A stretch of DNA of 5,519 nt from JAIEPT01 sp038217425 (lineage in GTDB: Bacteria > Planctomycetota > Planctomycetia > Gemmatales > Gemmataceae): positions 1 through 5,519 of the forward strand of contig JBBQPM010000305.1 of NCBI GenBank assembly GCA_038217425.1, given 5' to 3'. The notes below the pieces were generated by a model. The model ran no database searches. It was given only the letters and a program-made list of their open reading frames with translations, and was not told the DNA's origin. This document shows, piece by piece, positions 1 through 4,345 of this stretch (the stretch's first letter is position 1; each line of letters starts with the position of its first letter). The position numbers were made by a program, and so were the translations under genes.

Positions 1-255
1 CAATGACCTTCGCAATTTGCGAAGTCGATGGTACTCGGAAACCCGAGGCCACGGCCCTCCATGCCAAACGCTGTCCGCAGCAATCATCCAAGAACCGTCG
101 AGAAGCGTTCAAGCGGCCCCCTTCTGTTTTGGGGAGGGGGATTTTGTTGACACACAGTCCAGAACTTGACTCATTCGCTATGAGTTTTCTGGCTCAAGCA
201 ATCTAGTCGAACTCTTCGCCGAAGTTCGGGACCGCCTGCGAGAGGGGGCGGGCCG
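1..255. other. Leader without a convincing gene, containing two CTTCG-type palindromes
   Basis: I see no convincing gene here. A 67-codon frame starting at 3 has no recognisable motif and looks like chance. The stretch holds two palindromes. One is at 8-24 (arms CTTCGCAA and TTGCGAAG around one base) and a shorter one is at 214-224 (CTTCG-C-CGAAG). A TTGACA hexamer lies at 147-152 without a matching -10 box. Because the replication-type operon starts at 256, this is the likely place for its promoter and any operator, but that is inferred from position only. Confidence 0.4.
8..24. repeat. 17-base palindrome, possible operator
   Basis: Perfect inverted repeat of 8-base arms (CTTCGCAA / TTGCGAAG) around a single T. 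The size and odd-length symmetry are those of a dimeric repressor site. It lies about 230 bases upstream of the first operon gene, which is far for simple repression. A shorter related palindrome (CTTCG-C-CGAAG) occurs at 214-224, much nearer the start. No regulator gene is visible in the window, so the function is a guess. Confidence 0.35.
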
Positions 256-600
256 ATGACCCCTCCCCTCGCCCTATCGTGCGATCCGCTGGTCTGCGGG
301 CTTGCTCCTGACGTATCCTGTCCTGCCTGCCAGCGGCGTCTCTGGCCGGCCATGCCTGAGTCGTCGGCCACGGCGACGCGGCGGCGCCTACGCGAGCAGT
401 ATCCTGCCCTCGACCGGCGTCAAGACGACGAGGCGGGCTATGGTGCGCTCGACCTGATCGACGACCTCGCGCACGTCGATGTCAGGGAGCCATTCTTGGC
501 TGTGCTGGCCAAGGACATCTATCGCATCGCGATGGCCGCGGTAGAGTCCCAAGCTCGGGGTCGGAGCGACGTCACGGCCAAGACTGGGGGCCGCACATGA
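256..600 (+). CDS. Small hypothetical protein with Cys pairs, first gene of the replication-type operon
   Basis: A 114-residue protein of unknown function. The N-terminus carries four cysteines (C9, C14, C22, C25). The last two form a CPAC pair like half of a zinc ribbon, but no second CxxC follows, so metal binding is uncertain. Residues 42-49 are basic, and residues 64-100 (from GALDLIDDLAHVDV onward) look helical. The start at 256 is favoured by a purine-rich stretch, GAGAGGGGG, at 239-247. A start at 352 would drop all the cysteines. The stop codon overlaps the next start (ATGA at 597-600), which indicates translational coupling to the ATPase. Small proteins in this position are common in planctomycete elements next to such ATPases, and an accessory role in replication or its control is plausible. 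That role is inferred from context only. Confidence 0.55.
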   Translation: MTPPLALSCDPLVCGLAPDVSCPACQRRLWPAMPESSATATRRRLREQYPALDRRQDDEAGYGALDLIDDLAHVDVREPFLAVLAKDIYRIAMAAVESQARGRSDVTAKTGGRT

Positions 601-1622
601 GCACGCCGAGCTACATGGTCTTTCTGAATCGCGGGGCCCCGCCTGAGTACGGCGGCGACTCTCACGGCGATGCCTGGGAAGGACCTTCTGCGGCCTCGGC
701 CGCAGGGCCCCTCGTGGTGACCTCTGCCTTGCCGCCGGCACCGCCATCCTATCAGTTCAAGTGCAGCGGATGGATAACGTCGGAAAAGTTCGCCAGCGGC
801 GATTTTCGGCCCACCTGGTTAATCAAACGAGTGCTCGTGCAAGGCCAGCCCGCGGTGCTCGGCGGGCCCAAAAAGACCCTGAAAACGAACATCTTGCTCG
901 ACCTTGCCCTTTCGTTGGCAACCAGATCGCCATTCCTGGGGAAGTTTGAGGTTGCGGGGAACTTCCGCGTCGCCGTCATCTCGGGCGAGAGCGGCGAGGC
1001 TACTTTACAGGAAACCGCCCAACGAATCTGCGCGGCCAAGAAGATCGAGTTCGCGAAGACCGACATCCGTTGGGGTTTCAGGCTGCCCGCACTTTCGAGC
1101 GAGGTTGATCTAACCGAACTCGAGAAAGGGCTCCGGGAAAACGGCGTTCAGGTCGTCGCGATCGATCCATTGTACCTCAGTCTGCTCTCTGGGCCTTCAG
1201 CTCGAGGCAAACAAGCCAGTTCCATGTACGATCTCGGCCCCATGCTCATGCGCGTCTCGCAAGCATGCCTGGCCGCCGGCGCAACGCCGATTCTGGCCCA
1301 TCACACCCGCAAGGCCTCCAGGGGCGAGGAACTGGCCCCCATCGAATTGGACGACCTGGCCTTCGCCGGGATTGGGGAGTTCGCTCGCCAGTGGTTGCTT
1401 CTGTCTCGCCGCGAAAAGTACAACCCCGAGACGCCCGGTAAGCATCGCCTGCACTTATCGACGGGCGGAGTTCCGGGCACGGCGGAAGTTGGTTTGTGGA
1501 TATCGACGAGAAAGAGATCGACGCCGAGTTCTCGGGCAGAGTCTGGGATGTGCAAGTCGCCACCGCGACCGAGGGCATTCAGCAGAAGATTGCGGCAAAG
1601 GAACAAGAGAAGACTGTGGTAG
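597..1622 (+). pseudogene. RepA-like AAA_25-type ATPase, N-terminal and ATPase part, frameshifted near 1495
   Basis: This is the main part of a RecA-fold ATPase of the RepA/AAA_25 type, the family of hexameric plasmid and phage replicative helicases. Residues 1-50 are a Pro/Ala-rich, probably disordered leader. A variant Walker A is at 89-97 (GGPKKTLKT, with Leu in place of the second Gly). An ISGESGEATLQ motif is at 128-138, where RepA proteins carry their catalytic acidic motif. Walker B is at 186-193 (VVAIDPLY). A LAHHTRK motif is at 233-239, and the end of the core is HRLHLSTGG (283-291). After W301 the frame leaves the family pattern and becomes Arg/Ser-rich low-complexity sequence up to a stop at 1620-1622. 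The expected continuation (VDIDEKEIDAEF) is in the -1 frame from 1496. A missing base in TGG(G)ATATC would restore one reading frame of about 490 residues. The start overlaps the previous gene by ATGA. No heptameric slippery site is visible, so a mutation or a sequencing error is more likely than programmed frameshifting. Confidence 0.8.
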
Positions 1623-1894
1623 AGACGCGGAAGGAGCAGGAGCAGAACGCGCGATTCCTGCGGGCTCTCGACGAACTCGACCCGCACGGAAGCGGGGCGA
1701 GCGCGAACAAGATCAGGGGGTTGGCGAAATTCGGGGCCGACGTGATGAGCCAGACGACCATCAGGCTGCTCGTCGCACACGTGGTCGAGGAGGTCGATGG
1801 GTTCCGAGCGGACGCCGGGAGCGGCTCTGCGAAGCCAGCAAAAGGTATCCGGCGAGCGGTTCCCGTAGTTCCGATTTCAGACCTTTATTCAGAG

Positions 1895-2047
1895 CCTTCG
1901 TACCCTTCGTCGGGCCTTCGTCGGCCCTTCGTCGGAAGCCCTCAGCCTTCGTCCGGGGACCCTTCGTCGGCGTCCCCTAAAGGGGGAGACGCCGCCGACG
2001 AAGGGTTTACCCCCGAAGCAGACGACCCTTCGTCGGACGGACGAAGG
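1895..2047. repeat. Cluster of nine CCTTCGT repeats in both orientations
   Basis: The core CCTTCGT occurs in forward orientation at 1895, 1904, 1915, 1926, 1946, 1961 and 2027. It occurs reversed (ACGAAGG) at 1998 and 2041. The fuller unit CCTTCGTCGG is perfect at 1904, 1915, 1926, 1961 and 2027, and reversed at 1995-2004. Spacings of 9, 11, 11, 20 and 15 bases are mostly not multiples of three, so copies fall in different reading frames (PSSG in some, RPFVG in another). This argues that the repeat is kept or amplified as DNA rather than as a peptide repeat. The 11-base period is about one helical turn, as in iterons, but origin function is speculation. These units are too short and too irregular for a CRISPR array. 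Confidence 0.8.
1959..2006 (+). repeat. Large imperfect hairpin in the ATPase 3' coding region
   Basis: Bases 1959-1968 (ACCCTTCGTC) pair with 1997-2006, 1969-1973 pair with 1989-1993, and CCCC at 1974-1977 pairs with GGGG at 1982-1985 around a TAAA loop. A three-base bulge is at 1994-1996 and a second at 1986-1988, giving about 19 base pairs, mostly GC. The structure lies inside the reading frame. It resembles a terminator stem, but only three T residues follow (2006-2008) with no real U-run, so Rho-independent termination is unlikely. It could pause ribosomes or polymerase before the downstream gene. Confidence 0.6.
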
Positions 2048-2051
2048 GTCG
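2023..2051 (+). promoter_or_regulatory. Perfect 12-base-pair hairpin touching the ribosome binding site of the next gene
   Basis: Arms 2023-2034 (CGACCCTTCGTC) and 2040-2051 (GACGAAGGGTCG) are fully complementary around the five-base loop GGACG. The last paired base, 2051, is the first base of the GAGGAGG ribosome binding site for the gene at 2065. Ribosomes finishing the ATPase would unfold it, which fits translational coupling. Without the upstream ribosome the stem might limit initiation. It is also simply a pair of inverted CCTTCGT repeats, so regulation is an inference. Confidence 0.5.
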
Positions 2052-2057
2052 AGGAGG
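2051..2057 (+). promoter_or_regulatory. Strong ribosome binding site GAGGAGG
   Basis: GAGGAGG lies seven bases before the ATG at 2065, making this one of the few strong Shine-Dalgarno sites in the window. It fixes the start of the loader-like gene, together with the ATGA overlap with the ATPase stop. Confidence 0.7.
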
Positions 2058-2064
2058 ATTTTGA

Positions 2065-2346
2065 ATGATCGCCAAAACTGAGTTCGAAGAGATCATGAAC
2101 TACCTCGCGGCAGGCGCCCGAGAGCCGATCACCGTGAAGACGATCGACGTTTATTTCGACCTTCTCGGCAACTTCCCTGCGTCGGCGCTCTGGGCAGCGG
2201 CCAAGAAACTACTCTTCGACCGCAAAGCGTTTCCGTCGGTCGGCGAGTTTCGTGCGGTAGCCGTGGAGATCCTCCAAGGCCAGATTGACGAAGTCGCCCC
2301 GGGCGAGGCCTGGCGGCTAAATAGCCGTGCGCGATTCCGCAGCTGA
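2065..2346 (+). pseudogene. Loader-like hypothetical protein, truncated by an IS630 insertion
   Basis: The first 85 residues resemble a planctomycete family found directly after RepA-like ATPases. An acidic helical N-terminus (EFEEIMNYLAAG, 6-17) is followed by a YFDLLGNFPASALWAAAKKLL segment (30-50) and then AFPSVGEFRAVAVEILQGQ (55-73). Phage helicase loaders and replisome organisers often show this small helical pattern with an FPSVGEFR-like motif, and the position after a helicase-like ATPase fits such a role. I do not recognise a named gene. The family is normally longer, as I recall, and would continue after APGEAWRL (78-85) with more helices. Here the frame instead runs into RARFRS and a stop at 2344-2346. 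The break at about 2318 coincides with TA dinucleotides and the edge of IS630 DNA. The product, if made, lacks its C-terminal part. Confidence 0.65.
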
Positions 2347-2520
2347 TTCAAGCCGCCAGATTCGCGAGTCTCAGCTTTCGTCGGTTCCTCTTGTGGAGGT
2401 AATAGTTTACGTCATTCATCAGGGTGGCGATGCGGGGGCGGTTGTGATTGCGAGTCACTTCCGCGTGCAGATCCTTCCACACCCGCTCGATCTTGTTGTG
2501 CTTCGGACAGTACGGCTGTG
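2318..2520 (-). mobile_element. Remnant of an IS630-family insertion sequence
   Basis: About 200 bases remain, covering the 3' end of an IS630-type element and its outer end next to the broken loader-like gene. IS630 elements insert at TA, and TA occurs at 2318-2319 and 2322-2323, exactly where the loader homology stops. The other side is cut by the next insertion sequence. No further IS630 sequence is recognisable beyond 3778, so more than half of the element has been lost. Confidence 0.6.
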
Positions 2521-2545
2521 GGTCCCGAAAATGCCGAATTGGCAT
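2348..2545 (-). pseudogene. IS630-family transposase, C-terminal fragment
   Basis: A 65-codon frame whose residues from about 11 onward match the end of IS630-type DDE transposases. It has PYCPKHNKIERVWKDLHAEV followed by TRNHNRP and an RNRRKLRLANLAA tail. The Glu of NKIERVW is the third catalytic acid of the DDE triad in this family. The two Asp residues and the N-terminal helix-turn-helix are absent, so the fragment cannot transpose. The first ten residues (from the ATG at 2543-2545) do not fit the family and belong to the adjoining insertion sequence, so the real homology ends near 2520. The frame is closed by a stop just upstream of that ATG. Confidence 0.72.
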
Positions 2546-3778
2546 TCAGCGAGCGGTCTTTCACTGGAATTGGGTGGCGCAGCCTGAGTTGGGTGGTGTC
2601 AAGCGGTGACCGGGCGCTGTGAAAATGGGCGCGAAAGCCACACGGATAGAAGAGTTTGGTGGAAATATGAGACGAGCGCGCACCGCGAACGCGGTCTTGG
2701 GACGGACGCCTGCGGATTCACCCGGCGCGGCGATAGCGGTGATGTAAGCCGCCAACCATCGGGATTGAGTTGACTAATCCCTTGTCCGGCGGATCGATGT
2801 CGCGCCGGTCAGGACTGTTGGCGTTGAGAGATCTGTGGCATCGGGCGGTGTGATAATAGTCGAGGTAATCACGAAGAAGGCGTTCGAGATGCCGTTCGTT
2901 CAGAACGATAACGTGGTCGAGCAGTTCTCGGCGAATCGTGCCGATGACGCGTTCGCAGAAGGCGTTCTGCCAGGGCGAATGCGGAGCCGTTTTGACCTCT
3001 TCGACGCCCATACTTTCCAGGCAGCGCGAGACCTCAAGGCCGTAGATACCGTCGTTGTCGCGGATCAGGTAACGCGGCGCTTCGTCGAACGGGAACGCTT
3101 CCTTCAGTTGCTGTGCGACCCAGGCAGCGTGCGGCTGTTCGGTGACGGCGAAGTGAACGGTTCGGCGTCGGTCATGGCGCAGCACGAGGAAGACGTAGAG
3201 ATTGCGAAACGTGACCGTGGGTACCGTGAAGAAGTCGATTGCCGCGACACTGGCGGCGTGGTTGTTGAGGAAGGTCTTCCACGATTGCGAGGGCGGCTTG
3301 CGTGGTCGCTGGACATACTTGGCGATGGTCGATTCGGGGAGGTCATGTCCCAGCAACCGCAATTCGGCCTGGATGCGTGGAATGCCCCAGAGCGAATTCT
3401 CGTTTGCGATCCGACAGATGAGTGCCTGGACGTCACGGGGAATTGCCGGTCGGCCGGGTTTGCCGCGCGACTTCCAGCGCCAGAAGAGCCGAAAGCCAAC
3501 GCGATGCCAGCGGACAACGGTTTCCGGTTTCACGATGATGAGCCAAGATTTCCAGTCGGGGAACCAACGCAAAAGAATGATCCAGAACACACGATCCCAA
3601 GCGCTCAACATTGGCTTGGGTGCTTTGGGTTGGAGGACGGCCAGTTGCTGCCGCAAGGCCAGGTTCTCCGCGACCAACGAAGCTCGACCGGCCAGGAGCG
3701 TTCTCAGGTGTCGAAGCAAGACGAGGAAGCCAGTCATCGATTCCTCGGGGGTGGGAAAGCGGTCATTTTACGGCAACC
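2521..3778 (-). mobile_element. Insertion sequence of about 1.26 kb with a DD(35)E integrase-core transposase
   Basis: The element contains one transposase gene on the - strand and about 170 bases of non-coding sequence beyond its stop (2546-2717). Imperfect terminal inverted repeats are visible. On the left, CCCGAAAATGCCGAATTGG (2524-2542) resembles the reverse complement of the right end, GCCGTAAAATGACCGCTTTCC (read down from 3774), with single-base gaps in CCG-AAAATG-CCG. The outermost bases cannot be fixed by eye. No obvious target-site duplication flanks it: the left flank is IS630 and the right flank leads into an Rpn-like gene. The family is IS3/IS481-like in its rve domain. I cannot assign an ISfinder name. 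Confidence 0.65.
2718..3737 (-). CDS. Integrase-core (rve, DDE) transposase of the insertion sequence
   Basis: A complete-looking 339-residue transposase that cuts and joins the ends of its own element. Residues 5-36 form a leucine-rich coiled coil (LRHLRTLLAG, then AENLALRQQLAVL), probably for dimerisation. Residues 46-90 have the WDRVFW and KPETVVRWHR motifs typical of this group, and residues 97-140 form a helix-turn-helix (LWGIPRIQAELRLLGHDL). The RNase H-like catalytic core follows with D168 (AAIDFFTVPT), D227 (IRDNDGIYG) and E262 (NAFCERVIGTIRRE), a spacing of 35 between the last two. The C-terminus ends MVGGLHHRYRRAG, a signature I associate with planctomycete elements. A ribosome binding site GAGGA (3742-3746 on the complement) lies four bases before the ATG. 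All catalytic residues are present, so it may still be active. The long opposite-strand frame at 2835-3848 is its shadow. Confidence 0.9.
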   Translation of the reverse strand: MTGFLVLLRHLRTLLAGRASLVAENLALRQQLAVLQPKAPKPMLSAWDRVFWIILLRWFPDWKSWLIIVKPETVVRWHRVGFRLFWRWKSRGKPGRPAIPRDVQALICRIANENSLWGIPRIQAELRLLGHDLPESTIAKYVQRPRKPPSQSWKTFLNNHAASVAAIDFFTVPTVTFRNLYVFLVLRHDRRRTVHFAVTEQPHAAWVAQQLKEAFPFDEAPRYLIRDNDGIYGLEVSRCLESMGVEEVKTAPHSPWQNAFCERVIGTIRRELLDHVIVLNERHLERLLRDYLDYYHTARCHRSLNANSPDRRDIDPPDKGLVNSIPMVGGLHHRYRRAG

Positions 3779-3820
3779 GACTACAATTACGAAAACGCTC
3801 CCGCTTCCCGAGTCCGTCCC

Positions 3821-4345
3821 ATGTCGCATCGCTTCGACGCTACGCTGAAGGACATCGTCGCGGAATATCTCGCTGACTTCGCGGCGGCGTTTGGATTGGT
3901 TGGAAGCGAACCGCTGAGCGTGCTGAACGTCGATCTCTCCACCATCAGTGCGGCAACGGATATTGTCTTCAAACGCGGCGATCCGGTGCGAGAGATTGTC
4001 GATGTGAATTTTCAATCGAGCGCGGATCGCCTGCTGCCGAATCGGTTGCACCTTTACAGCTCGCTGCTCAATTATCGTTACGACGTGCCGGTGCGGACGA
4101 TCTTGGTTTTGTTGCGCGAGCAATCGGATTCGTCGAAACTCACGGGGAAATTCGTTTACACGACCGATGCGGAAGGTGTAGAATTCCAGGAATTCCCGCT
4201 GACATCAGTGACGGCGATGGGCGATGAGCCACTGGAGGTTGTTTCGCTGAGGCGCTTCGACTCTCTTATTCGCCTGCTTCAGCCATCAAATCAGCTCTGG
4301 CGTGGTTGCTCTCGCCTGCGAGAGGTTGCTTGGCGGCATGCCTAA
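3821..4345 (+). pseudogene. Rpn/PD-(D/E)XK nuclease-like protein, C-terminally truncated
   Basis: The first 123 residues match a family common in planctomycetes that begins MSHRFDATLKDIVAEY and is related to Rpn-type PD-(D/E)XK nucleases and putative transposases. A nuclease-like core is visible: D47 in ISAATDIVF, the variant D61-x-N63-x-Q65 in EIVDVNFQSS (in place of the usual D/ExK or ExQ), then RLHLYSSLL (75-83) and VRTILVLLR (91-99). The start at 3821 gives exactly the family's N-terminus. The same frame is open further upstream, but that part is antisense to the transposase. After GVEFQ (119-123) the familiar pattern, which I recall as an aromatic-x-V-V-R-x-W stretch, is replaced by EFPLTSVTAMGDEPLEV and beyond. 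The last 27 codons, stop included, overlap a convergent integrase gene. A deletion or insertion boundary near 4190 is the simplest explanation. A TACAAT box at 3782-3787 could be a -10 element; any -35 would fall inside the insertion sequence. Nuclease activity is inferred, not shown. Confidence 0.65.
4181..4195. repeat. 15-base perfect palindrome at the break in the Rpn-like gene
   Basis: GAATTCC-A-GGAATTC, with seven-base arms around one A, contains two EcoRI-type sites. It sits exactly where the Rpn-like homology ends (codon 123 to 124) and about 70 bases beyond the 3' end of the integrase gene. It may mark a recombination junction or attachment core, or may be chance within VEFQEF codons. 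Confidence 0.45.

Larger units (their letters stand above)
1496..2068 (+). pseudogene. C-terminal part of the same RepA-like ATPase, in the -1 frame
   Basis: This frame, opening at a GTG that is probably not a true start, continues the ATPase of 597-1622. Fragment residues 2-22 (DIDEKEI to VWDVQV) match the strand that normally follows HLSTGG in these ATPases. Residues 27-53 form a Gln/Glu/Lys-rich coiled-coil-like helix. Residues 53-100 (FLRALDELDPHGSGAS to HVVEEV) look like a winged helix, as expected at the C-terminus of such proteins. From about residue 118 the chain is Pro/Ser/Gly-rich and probably disordered, encoded by CCTTCGTCGG repeats. The stop overlaps the ATG of the next gene (ATGA at 2065-2068), so this frame, not the one ending at 1622, is the one coupled to the downstream gene. 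This supports a single ancestral gene broken by a frameshift. Independent translation as a small DNA-binding protein is possible but unsupported. Confidence 0.72.

Noticed and set aside
147..175. Promoter with TTGACA at 147-152
   Set aside because: The hexamer is perfect, but at 17-base spacing the -10 position reads CTCATT, so a promoter cannot be supported.
388..747. Arg-rich open frame on the - strand, 119 codons
   Set aside because: It overlaps the small protein and the ATPase start and has the Arg/Pro-rich composition typical of frames opposite GC-rich genes.
1442..1622. Programmed -1 ribosomal frameshifting in the ATPase
   Set aside because: No XXXYYYZ slippery heptamer in the right phase is visible in the bracketed region. 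Mutation or sequencing error is simpler.
1372..1980. A 202-codon + frame within the ATPase gene
   Set aside because: Very Arg/Gly-rich with no motif. The other + frame continues the ATPase pattern and ends in the ATGA overlap.
1959..2008. Rho-independent terminator
   Set aside because: The stem is strong but is followed by only three T residues, and it lies within coding sequence before a coupled gene.
1895..2047. CRISPR-like array
   Set aside because: The units are 7-10 bases, lie in both orientations, and have spacers of only a few bases inside a reading frame.
2561..2755. A 64-codon - strand frame downstream of the transposase
   Set aside because: It lies in the 3' end of the insertion sequence, overlaps the transposase end, and shows no motif. 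It is probably chance.
2835..3848. A 337-codon open frame on the + strand
   Set aside because: It is the complement of the transposase gene, whose catalytic motifs and family ending are clear. The + frame has no recognisable motif.
4309..4324. CTCTCGC-CT-GCGAGAG hairpin near the end of the integrase
   Set aside because: Short, inside the coding sequence, and without a T-run on either side, so a terminator is not supported.
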